From: WTFV01 sp965200895
GTDB lineage: Bacteria; Acidobacteriota; Vicinamibacteria; Vicinamibacterales; UBA8438
Reading direction: 5' to 3'
DNA: 64,000 nucleotides
NCBI GenBank assembly: GCA_965200895.1
Contig: CBDAVM010000002.1
Location: forward strand, 372,001-436,000
Shown here: piece after piece, positions 16,237-25,112 of the stretch
Layout: the number at the start of each line of letters is the position of its first letter
How positions within the stretch are numbered: the first letter of the stretch is position 1
The notes under the pieces: model-generated
The model's database searches: none
Told to the model about the DNA's origin: nothing
What the model saw: the letters and a program-made list of their open reading frames with translations, nothing else
Program-made: the position numbers and the translations under genes

Positions 16237-18132
16237 TCACAGGCCGACCGCGTGCAGCGCCTGGTCTATCGCCGTGTGAGTGGGGCTGGCATGTCCGAAC
16301 AGATCGATCGCCGACTGGCGGATGACCGTCGCCGTCAGCGTCAGGTTCGTGGAGGCGGGCAGCAGGTCGGTCAGCGCCCGGAAGAAGGCGCGCTCCACGT
16401 CCGCTCGGTTGCCGCCGCCGACGCCGGCGACGGTCCGGCCGGTCGTGGCGTTGCGCCCGCCTTCGATGGCGAGGTGGAAGGCATGGCTCAGGATGGTGGA
16501 GTTCCAGTGCACGCCGGAGTAGTCGAACGACGGCAACGAGACCATCGTATGTCCGCCGTCCACCGACCCGATGTCCGAGAAGAAGAAGTACGGCGGCCGG
16601 TCGTCTTCGAAGACCCCGACGGCGAACCGGACCAAGCCGCTGTAGGCGTCCGGGTAGCGCAGGGCGCTGTGGCCCAGCGTCAGCGACTGCGGGCGCGCCA
16701 GGGAACGGGCCGTCCGTCCGGTGTCCTCTCCGACCAGGTAGTCGGCGCGCAGCGGTCCGATGCCCGGTTCGTGCAGGGAGAACTCCACGGCCGTGCCGAT
16801 GATGTCGGAGAACGCCTCGTTGACGGCGCCGCCTTCGTTTGCGAGCAGCAGGAACCGACCCTCCTCGCAGACGAGCTGGAAGATCCGCTCGGCGAACCGT
16901 CCGCGGGTGAAGGTCCAGCGGTCCCCGCAGTGGAACGTCCGCCCGTCGACCGTGAAGTCGGACGGCCCGAGGACGCCCCACAGGGTGTCGAGCAGGCCGT
17001 ACTTCTCGCCGGTGCGTTGTGAGACCGAGAAGTGAGTGACACCGTGCATTGCCTCGTGGCCGATGATGTCGGCCGAGACGATCGGCGTCCCGTGTTCCCA
17101 TTGGCCGAAGCCGACGACGCCGGCGCCTTCCGGTCCGAACGGCGGCGGTGCGAAGAAGGCGTTGGCGTAGTCGCGGCCGATGTTGACCATGCCCAGGATG
17201 CGCCCGTCGCGCCCGTCGATGCCGCCCCAGCCGTGGCGGGCGGCGAGATGGTCGTAGGTGAAGCCGAGGTGCGCGTGCGCGTCGACCACCGCCGGGTCGC
17301 GCCAGTCGTTGTCGGTGTCGTGGGCCACGTCGCTCGGTCTCCAGCCCGAACCGTACTGTCGGTACAGCAGTTCGTCGCGGCGTGTCTTGTCGTGGCGCAG
17401 GTCGAGAGTGATGATCTCCGCCGGGCGGAGGCGATCGTACGCCTGGAAGCCGCCGCCCGCGCGCGAGACGCTCACCTTCTTGCGGTCGTCGAGGATGCCG
17501 TGGCCGGCGCCCACGGCGGCCTGCTCCCGCAGCAGGCCCTCTTCGTACACGATCACGCCGCGGTGGGCGTCCAGGAAGTACCTCCGCAGATCGCGCATCG
17601 TCGCGCGCCAGGCGAGCACATACGCGTGCTCGCCGAACGGAACGGGCAGGATCACGAGTGTCGGGGGAGCGTCGGTGACCGGAGCGGCGCCTGTGAGTCT
17701 CTCGATCAGCACGATCGCGGCGTCCGGCGACAGGTGCGGCGTCGTGTCGACGCCGAGCCCCTCGTGGATGGTGCCGAGGATGGACACCGTGACCCCGTTG
17801 GCGAGCTGCCGCGAGACGCTGCCGCCGTGGACCGGGACGCCCTCGTGATACTGCACGAAGCTCTCGTGCGTGCGTTCCGGAAGCTGGCGATCCGCGTATC
17901 GCGACGCCAGGACGAGTTCGTTCGTGTTCGCCAGCGCATCCACCAGCCCGTCGAGCCGGCGCAGTTCCGACGGGCCGGTCGCCGCGGTGGCGGCGGCCAG
18001 GAGCATGCCCCGCGGAGCGGGCCCTTGCTGGCGCCCGGCGGCGGGCCAAGTCATCGTCAGGGCGGCTACCGCCCCTGTCGTCAGCGCGGCGGCCAGTGCG
18101 GTCGAGGTGCGGGAACGACGCAGCGGATGCAT
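16237..18132 (-). CDS. Secreted M4-family (thermolysin-like) metallopeptidase
   Basis: 631 residues. A signal peptide (about 1-34) is followed by an FTP/PepSY-type propeptide (about 45-200) and the catalytic domain. The zinc motif HEAMH sits in IIGHEAMHGVTHFS, and the third ligand is in GAVNEAFSDIIG. A C-terminal M4 helical region carries WNSTILSHAFHLAIEGG. The protein is expected to be autoprocessed and released to periplasm or medium as a neutral protease. The start MHPLRRS (18130-18132) has GGAAGAG about ten bases upstream; a 13-residue longer start is possible. It is a single gene following the lactonase. Confidence 0.85.
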   Translation of the reverse strand: MHPLRRSRTSTALAAALTTGAVAALTMTWPAAGRQQGPAPRGMLLAAATAATGPSELRRLDGLVDALANTNELVLASRYADRQLPERTHESFVQYHEGVPVHGGSVSRQLANGVTVSILGTIHEGLGVDTTPHLSPDAAIVLIERLTGAAPVTDAPPTLVILPVPFGEHAYVLAWRATMRDLRRYFLDAHRGVIVYEEGLLREQAAVGAGHGILDDRKKVSVSRAGGGFQAYDRLRPAEIITLDLRHDKTRRDELLYRQYGSGWRPSDVAHDTDNDWRDPAVVDAHAHLGFTYDHLAARHGWGGIDGRDGRILGMVNIGRDYANAFFAPPPFGPEGAGVVGFGQWEHGTPIVSADIIGHEAMHGVTHFSVSQRTGEKYGLLDTLWGVLGPSDFTVDGRTFHCGDRWTFTRGRFAERIFQLVCEEGRFLLLANEGGAVNEAFSDIIGTAVEFSLHEPGIGPLRADYLVGEDTGRTARSLARPQSLTLGHSALRYPDAYSGLVRFAVGVFEDDRPPYFFFSDIGSVDGGHTMVSLPSFDYSGVHWNSTILSHAFHLAIEGGRNATTGRTVAGVGGGNRADVERAFFRALTDLLPASTNLTLTATVIRQSAIDLFGHASPTHTAIDQALHAVGL

Positions 18133-18187
18133 GGAGGCGCTCTTCCTTCGGCGGTAGTGGCGCCTGCGCATGAGTGCGGGGCAGCGG

Positions 18188-19417
18188 CTACCGGGCGGCC
18201 ACGTCAGGAAACCGCTCGTCGGTCTCCTGCGGCTGCACGCCGAGCGCGTTGAGAGCCATCGATACGAGGCGGTAGTTGGCGACGGTCATCACGACGCTCA
18301 TCATCTCGCGCGTGTCGTAGCGTTCGGCCAGCGTGTCCCAGGTCTGCTGCGACACGATGCCGTCGCGGTAGATCTCGTCCGCGGCGCGGATGTGCGCCGC
18401 CTCGAAGGCGTTCCACCCGGCGCCGGCGCCGAGCGCGATCCGTTCCGGATCGAGCCCGTGGTCGCGGGCGCGGCCCACGCTGCCGACGTGCTTGGCCCAC
18501 TCGTAGACGGCCTGGCAGTTCCAGCCGATGCGCAGGATCAGCAGCTCGCGGAAATAGGGCGTCAGCGGCGAGATCCGGTTCACGTAGCCGGACTGCCCGC
18601 TCCGGGCGGCCTGCAACCTGGGGTAGCGGGCGAACGTGCGGCGGACCCGGATGCCATCGCCTTCGAGCGGCGCGACGCGCGGCGTGGCGAGCGGCGGCTC
18701 GGGCGCCGGCACGTCGAGTCGGTACGGCACGTCGGCCGGGAAGCGCGCGTAGGCGTTGTCGTCCGGCTGCACGCCCCACGAGTTGTAGAGCATTGCGACG
18801 AGAGTCGTCTCGTTGACCGCCATCACCGCGTCGAACAGGTTGTAGAGGTCGTAGCGTCCGGCCAGCGCGTCCCAGGTCGCGTCGCGCACCGACGAGTTGA
18901 CGTACAGCTCGTCGGCAAGACGCAGCAGGGTGGCCTCGAACGGATCCCAGCCGGCCGCATCCGGTCCCGCGGCGATGCGGCGCAGCTCGTCCGGCAGGAT
19001 GCCGGCCGCCCGGGCGGTCGGCGCATGGTCCGCCCAGAGGTGGCTGGACCGGGTCAGCCAGGCCGTCCGCAGGATCAGCAGCCCGCGGTGGCGCGCCGAC
19101 AGGGTCGAGTCGATCGACGTGAAGAGCACGAAGGGCATTACCGCCTCGACCAGCTCCGGCACGCGGAGCATGGTGCGGAAGGCGTTGCCGATCCGCACCT
19201 GCGGGGCGTACTTCTCGACAAGCGCCCGTTGCGCGGCGGTCCACTCGGATGCGGGCAGCGGCGGAATGCGCGGCTCGTCCAGGCGGACGACCGGCGCGCC
19301 GCCGGGGGCGTCCGGGCGCACCTGGGCCAGCGTCCGATCGGCGCCCGACGAGGCCAGCGCGCCGGTCAGGGCGAGGCTGGCGGCGAGAACGCGGGGGCGA
19401 GAGCGGAACGGGGGCAT
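18188..19417 (-). CDS. Exported double-domain carboxymuconolactone decarboxylase family protein
   Basis: 409 residues: a signal peptide (about 1-30) and two CMD/AhpD-like domains (roughly 60-200 and 255-395). Each has the helix pattern FRxLLILR followed by a SHLWADHAPTA or CQAVYEWAKHVG helix and a VANYRLVSMALNALGV-like tail. Canonical AhpD CxxC is absent; the second domain has a single Cys (NCQAVYEW). Members include gamma-carboxymuconolactone decarboxylases and peroxidase-like proteins; the secreted two-domain form is of unknown substrate. GGAGG lies five bases before ATG 19415-19417. It ends 55 bases downstream of the M4 peptidase start, so it may lead an operon. Confidence 0.8.
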   Translation of the reverse strand: MPPFRSRPRVLAASLALTGALASSGADRTLAQVRPDAPGGAPVVRLDEPRIPPLPASEWTAAQRALVEKYAPQVRIGNAFRTMLRVPELVEAVMPFVLFTSIDSTLSARHRGLLILRTAWLTRSSHLWADHAPTARAAGILPDELRRIAAGPDAAGWDPFEATLLRLADELYVNSSVRDATWDALAGRYDLYNLFDAVMAVNETTLVAMLYNSWGVQPDDNAYARFPADVPYRLDVPAPEPPLATPRVAPLEGDGIRVRRTFARYPRLQAARSGQSGYVNRISPLTPYFRELLILRIGWNCQAVYEWAKHVGSVGRARDHGLDPERIALGAGAGWNAFEAAHIRAADEIYRDGIVSQQTWDTLAERYDTREMMSVVMTVANYRLVSMALNALGVQPQETDERFPDVAAR

Positions 19418-19643
19418 GGCATCCTCCTGACGGCTTCGCGGACGGAAGGGACAACGATAGCATCCGACGCGGATGCCGGCCGGTTCCGATGCGCGCGCGG
19501 GGTGTGGAACAACGTCCCACACCCCGTCGCCCGTCTTCTCCCCGGCGACCGCCGGCAGGGCAGGAGCAGGGAGGCGACAGCCGGACCCGGCCGCCCCGAT
19601 TCCCCGCCGACCGTGGCGCGGAGCCGACCGACTGCCCGTCGAC

Positions 19644-20657
19644 TCACGGAAGGCGGCGCGGGCGGTCGCGCTCTGCGACGAGGTCGAAGTGCAGCAGTCC
19701 TTCCGGAAGGAGGCCGGCGGCGGTCACCTCGCGGTTCCGGCGGTTCCAGTACGCCTGCAGGTCGGCGGCGTCGGCGAACCGTTCGTCGTCGCCGAACGCG
19801 CTGATGGCCCGTACATTCGGATAGAGGGCCAGCACCCGCTCCAGCAGGACGGCCGGCTCGTGCTGCTGCAGTTCGATCAGGCAGCGCGGATTGAACTCGC
19901 CGACCAGCGCCGGCCGGTGGCGTTCGAGCAGGTTCCTGCATCCGTCGAAGGCGGCGATCTCGTATCCCTCGACATCGATCTTGACCAGATCGAGCCGGGG
20001 CAGCCAGGCCAGGGACTCGTCGAGGATGACCGTCTGCGCGTACAGGCTGCGGGCTGCGGGCGGTCGCGCGGCGAGCAGGTGCGTGTTCGACGGGTTGTCG
20101 CTCAGCGACACCACCTGCGACGCGGTCGACGCCGCGTACGGCAGTACGCGGACGTTGTCCGACCGGTTCAGCACGATGCCGGCGTACAGCATCTGGAGAT
20201 TGTCGGGATTCGGCTCGACGGCGACGACCAGACCTCCGGCGCCGACCCGCCGGGCCGCCATCAGCGCGATGCACCCGACGTTGGCGCCGATGTCGACGAC
20301 GACGTCACCGGCGTCGACGCGGTCGCGGACGGCGCGCCGCACGTGCGGTTCGTAGTCCCCGGTGGCCAGGATGTTCCGGGCGAACTCGGTGTCGCGCTTC
20401 TGCACGCAGACCTGGCAATCGCCGAGATCGACCGGCGTGGGTTGCAGGTGCTCACGGGCCTCGTCGGAGGTGGCGAAGCTCCGGGTGAGGTACTCGAGCG
20501 AGACGCCACGGTCCACGAGACGTTGGTAGTGAGCGTACCCGGCGGGATCGGGAGGACGCCCCAGCAGCAGGCGATAGGCGTAGTAGACGTCTTCGGGCGT
20601 GGCGTTGCGGCGCCATCCGCCCGACGGGCTGCCGGGCGGATGGTCAGGTGAAGACAC
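19644..20657 (-). CDS. FkbM-family methyltransferase with N-terminal DUF4214
   Basis: 337 residues, GTG start. Residues about 18-70 match DUF4214 (YYAYRLLLGRPPDPAGYAHY), a segment common in glycan-modifying proteins. The FkbM SAM-binding core follows: VVVDIGANVGCIAL, VVAVEPNPDNLQML, LDLVKIDVEGYEIAAFDG. The probable role is O-methylation of a surface sugar or lipid glycan. It has no surrounding polysaccharide genes, which is unusual for DUF4214-FkbM fusions. No ATG is available upstream in frame. Confidence 0.85.
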   Translation of the reverse strand: MSSPDHPPGSPSGGWRRNATPEDVYYAYRLLLGRPPDPAGYAHYQRLVDRGVSLEYLTRSFATSDEAREHLQPTPVDLGDCQVCVQKRDTEFARNILATGDYEPHVRRAVRDRVDAGDVVVDIGANVGCIALMAARRVGAGGLVVAVEPNPDNLQMLYAGIVLNRSDNVRVLPYAASTASQVVSLSDNPSNTHLLAARPPAARSLYAQTVILDESLAWLPRLDLVKIDVEGYEIAAFDGCRNLLERHRPALVGEFNPRCLIELQQHEPAVLLERVLALYPNVRAISAFGDDERFADAADLQAYWNRRNREVTAAGLLPEGLLHFDLVAERDRPRRLP

Positions 20658-20730
20658 GGATGATCATCTCGACGGACACCGACGGGAATCGCCCTGCGAC
20701 GACCCGGCGCCCGAATTCTACCGGGCGGAG

Positions 20731-20774
20731 CCCGTCGGACCGTGACCGACCGGGATCGGTCACGGTCCGACGGG
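20731..20774. terminator. Long perfect palindrome between two-cysteine copy 4 and FkbM
   Basis: Two exact 19-base arms (20731-20749 and 20756-20774, starting CCCGTCGGACC) surround the loop CCGGGA. It sits just downstream of copy 4 on the minus strand, so it probably ends that transcript. There is no U-tract. Confidence 0.55.
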
Positions 20775-20815
20775 TGCGGACGCGGTGGACGACAGTCCGG
20801 CCGCCGCGGAGCGAC

Positions 20816-21823
20816 CTACTGCGCGTCCTCCGCCCGCGCGCCGCGCATGATGTTCAGCAGGCCGTAGTTGCCCTCGTGACAGGCATATTCGTACATCGGA
20901 CCGGATGTGACCCCGCGCGACTCGTGGTCGGTGGTCATCGGCAGGAGCGCCGTCCAGGGCCGGGTGAACATGTCCGGGTCGGTCATGGTGAACTCGTAGT
21001 CGAGCGTCTGCTCGTCGACGCGCGTGAACCGCTCCACCAGCCGCAGGCCGGGCCGCGCCGCACGCCACGTCGCCCGCCACAGGTCGTCGCGCCGGTCGGC
21101 GAACGCGGTGGTCTCGACGACCAGGGTGTCACCCTCCCACCGCCCGCGGGAGTCGCCGAGCCACTGTCCGACGTGCACCGGGATGTGCGACCGTCCGTCG
21201 GTCGGAATCAGCCGGAACTCGTGGAACATCTCGTTCAGCATGGCCACCCACCCCTCGGACTGCAGGATGTGGTAGTTCATGTTGTAGCCCTGCAACGGGA
21301 CGAACGGCAGGCCGTCGGTGAGACAGCGTTCGCCCGTGTCGGCGTCCGTCCACGAGTCGAACGGGCCGACGCCGTACTTCGCGGAATCCGCCGCGAGCCG
21401 CTCGCGCCCTGCGTCGGTCCACGGGATGCGTCCGTCGGGCGGATTGGTGATGAGCGAGGTCCGGCGGTCGCCGGTCATCACCTTGCCGCCGTCCATCCAG
21501 AACTGGTTGTAGGCGCCGACGTTGCCCGGAATGAAGCGGTCGGATGCGGCGCGCGCCTCGGCCGAAGAGGTCTCGAACGCCGCCGCCTCTTCGGCGGTCA
21601 GCACGTCCTGCCCCGACATCGCCTCGGGCCGCTCGATGGGGGTCAGGGTGGCGTTGGTCCAGATGCCCTGGATGTCGGGTACGCCCCACCCCGTGCGCGG
21701 TGCGGTGTACGCCGCGCCGCCCGTGGACTGGGCGTGGGAGACGGCGAAGGCGCTGGCGACGAGCATCGCGCTGGCCATCGCGAGCAGCAGTGTCCCGGGT
21801 CGGCGCGAGTTGCGCGTGCCCAT
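20816..21823 (-). CDS. Secreted two-cysteine family protein, copy 4 (unknown function)
   Basis: 335 residues, signal peptide about 1-32. It carries the family order VPDIQGIWTNATLTPIERP, VGAYNQFWMDGG, RRTSLITNPPDGRIP, GERCLTDG, GYNMNYHILQ, EMFHEFRLIPTDGR, RGRWEGDTLVVETTAF and YEYACHEGNYGLLN. GYNMN replaces GYNNN, and the histidine-containing EMFHEF lacks the usual HD. GGAGGGAAATC precedes ATG 21821-21823. It lies in a same-strand series with copies 5 to 8 but is separated from copy 5 by 327 bases. Confidence 0.85.
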   Translation of the reverse strand: MGTRNSRRPGTLLLAMASAMLVASAFAVSHAQSTGGAAYTAPRTGWGVPDIQGIWTNATLTPIERPEAMSGQDVLTAEEAAAFETSSAEARAASDRFIPGNVGAYNQFWMDGGKVMTGDRRTSLITNPPDGRIPWTDAGRERLAADSAKYGVGPFDSWTDADTGERCLTDGLPFVPLQGYNMNYHILQSEGWVAMLNEMFHEFRLIPTDGRSHIPVHVGQWLGDSRGRWEGDTLVVETTAFADRRDDLWRATWRAARPGLRLVERFTRVDEQTLDYEFTMTDPDMFTRPWTALLPMTTDHESRGVTSGPMYEYACHEGNYGLLNIMRGARAEDAQ

Positions 21824-22150
21824 GATTTCCCTCCTGGTGATCGGCCATGTGCCGGCCGCGAAGTCGCCACGCCATGCAGCGCCGCTGCCGGTCCGCGCCC
21901 GTCCGGGCTGCCGGGCGTGGCGGCGATGCGGCCATTACCCGCCGCCGGCCGCCGTCGCATTGTTCGCTCGAACGCCGACGAGGATGCCCTTCCTGCCGGC
22001 GCCGACCGTCGTGAACCGCTGCATCGGCGGCGGTCATGATGACTCTCGATCCGGTCGAGAGACGCCTGCCCGCCAGAATAGCAGAACGGCCGCCACCCGG
22101 ATTCGCGGATCGGAATGGCGGCCGTCCGAAGGACGCTGGTTGGCGGCGGA
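21824..22150. other. Intergenic region with downstream hairpin
   Basis: A 327-base gap between two same-strand family copies. A 10-bp inverted repeat, 22086-22095 with 22116-22125 (ACGGCCGCCA), lies just after the stop of copy 5 and may terminate it. No gene or promoter stands out in the remainder. Confidence 0.4.
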
Positions 22151-23167
22151 TCAGCGGCTGGCGGCGGCCTGCGCCTCCTGGGTCTCCATGCGGCGCGCGC
22201 CGGCGAGGATGCCCTCCATGCCGATGTTGCCCTCGTGGCAGGCGTACTCGTAGAGCGCGTCCGGGCTGCTGCGCAGCGGGATCATGGCCGTCCAGGGCCG
22301 CTCCCATGTCGTCGGATCGTTGGCCGTGACCTCGTACTGCAGCACGTCCTCGCTCACCCGGGTGAAGCGCTCGGTGATGTGCAGGTGCTCGGCCGCCCCC
22401 ATGAAGTTGGCGAACGGCGAGTAGTTCTTCGTCTCCACGACGAGGGTGTCGCCGTCCCAGTAGCCGCGCGAGTCGCCGAGCCACTGCCGGAGGTCGTCAT
22501 CCACGTGCGGGCGCCCGTCGAGCGGGATGATCCGCGCGTCGTGCGCCATCTCCATCAGGATGACGACGTGGTCCGGGGTCTGGAAGAGCTGGTAGTAACT
22601 GTTGTAGCCGGCCCCGAGGCGCGGCGCCCCGAAGCTGACGCAGCGCTCGCCGAGACTCCGGTCGTCGGTCCAGACGGCGTGGCGCTGTCGCTTGGCGGCA
22701 GCCGCCTCGGCCCGCATCGTGGCCGCGGCGGTGCGCGCCGGCAACCGGCCGTTCGGCGGATCGACGATCAGCGACGTGCGGTTGTCCCAGTCGCGCTCGA
22801 CCATCCAGAACTGGTTGTAGTTGCCGGTGGCCCGATCGCGCGAGGTGAAGTTCTCCAACTCGGCCAGCGCGGCCGTGAAGACGCTGTCGCCGAAGGCGGC
22901 GTCGCCGCCGTCGAGGGCGAAGAGCTCCTCGGCGCGGGACTGCAGCGCGGCCAGCTCCTCGTCGGTGAGGAACTCGCGGTCGCCGAGCATTTCCGGCCGC
23001 TGGAGCGGGGTGGCGTTGTTGTTCGCCCAGACGCCCTGCAGGTCCGGCTGGCCGAACGGGGTTCGCGGCGCCGTCCAGGACGCATCCTGCGCCGACGCCG
23101 TACCGGCCAGGAGCGCCAAGCCGGCGACGAGTGCGACCGTCAGGTGAAGGCTTCGTCTGCTCACCAT
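22151..23167 (-). CDS. Secreted two-cysteine family protein, copy 5 (unknown function)
   Basis: 338 residues, signal peptide about 1-26. Family motifs: PDLQGVWANNNATPLQRP, GNYNQFWMVER, RTSLIVDPPNGRLP, GERCVSFGAP, GYNSYYQLFQ, EMAHDARIIPLDGRPH, RGYWDGDTLVVETKNY, YEYACHEGNIGMEG. ATG 23165-23167 has GAGGAGGGA too close; the GTG one codon downstream is five bases from AGGAGG and could be the true start. It is divergent from quinoprotein C, sharing a 229-base gap. Confidence 0.85.
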   Translation of the reverse strand: MVSRRSLHLTVALVAGLALLAGTASAQDASWTAPRTPFGQPDLQGVWANNNATPLQRPEMLGDREFLTDEELAALQSRAEELFALDGGDAAFGDSVFTAALAELENFTSRDRATGNYNQFWMVERDWDNRTSLIVDPPNGRLPARTAAATMRAEAAAAKRQRHAVWTDDRSLGERCVSFGAPRLGAGYNSYYQLFQTPDHVVILMEMAHDARIIPLDGRPHVDDDLRQWLGDSRGYWDGDTLVVETKNYSPFANFMGAAEHLHITERFTRVSEDVLQYEVTANDPTTWERPWTAMIPLRSSPDALYEYACHEGNIGMEGILAGARRMETQEAQAAASR

Positions 23168-23396
23168 TCCCTCCTCATGACCACGAACACCTAAACATAG
23201 CAGTTTTGGCGCGCGCCGGCGTGCATTTCGTGCGGCGCCGGCCGCCAGTCCGCCGCCGGCGTCCGGACCTGCGACGGGGGCGGGCGGGAATCGACGGCGC
23301 AGTGCGGGCCCGCGACGGGCCGCGCGGCTGGCCGGGACGGCGCCGTCGCCGCAGGCAGAGACTGTCGGGTTAGCATGAGGCAGGGGGCTTCCAACG

Positions 23397-24761
23397 ATGA
23401 CGACGAAACAGCGGCGTGCAGCGTCGGCGCTCGTGGTGACCGCGGCGATCGGGTGGGCAGGGCCTTCGGTCCCGGCCCAGGCGCCGGCGGAGTGGCCGCA
23501 GTTCCGGGGGCTCGGCGCCGGGGCGGTCGCCGACGATCCGGCCCTGCCCGAGACCTGGAGCAGGACGGAGAACGTGGCCTGGTCGGTCGAGATCCCCGGC
23601 CTGGGCTGGAGCTCGCCGGTGGTGGCGGGCGACCACGTCTTCGTGACGTCGGCCATCAGCGCGGGAGAGGAACTGCAGCCGGTGCCGGGGCTCTACGATC
23701 CCGGCGACGAGTTCGGCAAGCAGCGCTCCACGGCCGGGCACCGCTGGATGGTCTACGACATCTCCTTCGCCACCGGACGCATCCGCTGGGCGCGCGAGCT
23801 CGCCGGTCTGGCCCCGCCCGAACTCAAGCACATCAAGAACAGCTTCGCGTCGGAGACGCCGGTCACCGACGGGCGCCGCGTGTATGTCTACTTCGGGGCC
23901 ATCGGACTGGTGGCCGCCCTCAACCTGAGCGGCGAGACCGTCTGGACGGCCGAGGTGGGCGCCTTCAACGGCGGGCAGGAGTTCGGCAGCGCCGCCTCGC
24001 CCGTGCTCCACGACGGCCGGCTGTACATCGTCAACGACAATACCACCCGCTCGTTCCTGGCCGCCTTCGACACCGCGACCGGCGAGCAGGTCTGGCGCAT
24101 CGACCGGGACGAGACCGAGAACTGGTCGACGCCGTTCGTCTGGGAGAACGCGCTCCGTACCGAGATCGTGACCACCGGCCGGCGGAAGATCCGCTCCTAC
24201 GACCTCGACGGGCACCAACTCTGGGAGCTCGGCGGGATGACCGTCAACGTCGTCCCCACGCCGTTCACCGGCCACGGCCTGCTGTATCTCAGCTCCGGCT
24301 ATCCCGGCGGTTTCCCGCGGCCGGTCTACGCCGTCCGTCCCGGCGCGTCGGGCGACATCTCGCTCGCCGAAGGGGAGAGCGGCAACGACTTCATCGCATG
24401 GTACCAGCCGCTGCTCGGCACCTACAGCACCTCGGCGCTCGTCTACGGCGACTACTACTACACGCTGCTCGACCGCGGCTTCCTGCTGTGCCACGACGCC
24501 CGCACGGGAGAGGAGATCTACGGCCGCCGGCGGATAGCCCCCGGCCACGGCTTCACCGCGTCGCCGTGGGCCTACAACGGGAAGATCTTCGCCCTGAGCG
24601 AGGACGGGATCACCTACGTGATGGAGGCCGGCCCCGAGTTCGCCATTATCGGGACCAACGACCTCGACGAGATGGCGCTGGCGACGCCGGCGATCGCCCG
24701 CGGGAGTCTCATTCTGCGGACGCAGTCGAGGCTCTACCGCATCACCAACGATGTGCAGTGA
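23397..24761 (+). CDS. Secreted PQQ-like beta-propeller protein C
   Basis: 454 residues, signal peptide about 1-27, mature start WPQFRGLGAGAVADDP. It is closely related to propellers A, D and the one at 55292: TENVAWSVEIPGLGWSSPVV, KNSFASETPVTDGRRVYVYFG, LYIVNDNTTRSF, TGEQVWRIDRDETENWSTPFVWE and FTASPWAYNGKIFALSEDG. The aromatic, repeat-rich fold predicts a periplasmic eight-bladed propeller; a bound quinone cannot be demonstrated. It sits between copy 5 of the two-cysteine family and a small-gene region. Confidence 0.85.
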   Translation: MTTKQRRAASALVVTAAIGWAGPSVPAQAPAEWPQFRGLGAGAVADDPALPETWSRTENVAWSVEIPGLGWSSPVVAGDHVFVTSAISAGEELQPVPGLYDPGDEFGKQRSTAGHRWMVYDISFATGRIRWARELAGLAPPELKHIKNSFASETPVTDGRRVYVYFGAIGLVAALNLSGETVWTAEVGAFNGGQEFGSAASPVLHDGRLYIVNDNTTRSFLAAFDTATGEQVWRIDRDETENWSTPFVWENALRTEIVTTGRRKIRSYDLDGHQLWELGGMTVNVVPTPFTGHGLLYLSSGYPGGFPRPVYAVRPGASGDISLAEGESGNDFIAWYQPLLGTYSTSALVYGDYYYTLLDRGFLLCHDARTGEEIYGRRRIAPGHGFTASPWAYNGKIFALSEDGITYVMEAGPEFAIIGTNDLDEMALATPAIARGSLILRTQSRLYRITNDVQ

Positions 24762-24822
24762 ACGGGAGACAGCGGAGATGTGGCGCGCGAGCGATGCGCC
24801 CTCGCCTGGTTACGGTCCATGT

Positions 24823-24911
24823 AAGTAGTACCCCAGAATCGCTCCCATGGCGATCATGCAACAAGCCGGTGTTCAGCGAAAGTAGTACCCCAGAATCGCT
24901 CCCATGGCGAT
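24823..24911. repeat. 32-bp exact direct repeat over a gene 3' end
   Basis: The same 32 bases (beginning AAGTAGTACCCC, ending CATGGCGAT) occur at 24823-24854 and 24880-24911. The right copy encodes the C-terminus of the 79-residue membrane protein. The left copy is a detached duplicate 25 bases beyond it. Confidence 0.9.
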
Positions 24912-25112
24912 GCCGATGTAACACAGGCTGTGTTGAAGAAATGTGGCGAGCTCGGCGAGGCCGACGCGGCCGAACGCGTAGAGAACCGCTCCGATTGCCG
25001 GTATGAGCACGAAGGCGAAGGTGATGGACAGGGCGATCCAGCTACGCACCTTGGCTTCGTACGTGGGCGGCTGGTGTCGTCTTTCATCGGAGGTCTCCAC
25101 GAACATCTCCAT
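24873..25112 (-). CDS. Small two-helix membrane protein (unknown)
   Basis: 79 residues with two hydrophobic helices (about 26-47 and 55-76) and a charged N-terminus (FVETSDERRHQPP). It ends GAILGYYFR. The gene overlaps the preceding reading frame by 29 bases, indicating translational coupling. Base composition is visibly lower in G+C than the neighbours, suggesting acquisition. Its last codons are duplicated just downstream. No family is recognised. Confidence 0.55.
   Translation of the reverse strand: MEMFVETSDERRHQPPTYEAKVRSWIALSITFAFVLIPAIGAVLYAFGRVGLAELATFLQHSLCYIGIAMGAILGYYFR

Noticed and set aside
24823..24911. Start of a CRISPR array
   Set aside because: Only two repeat units, one inside a coding sequence, and no further copies or cas genes.
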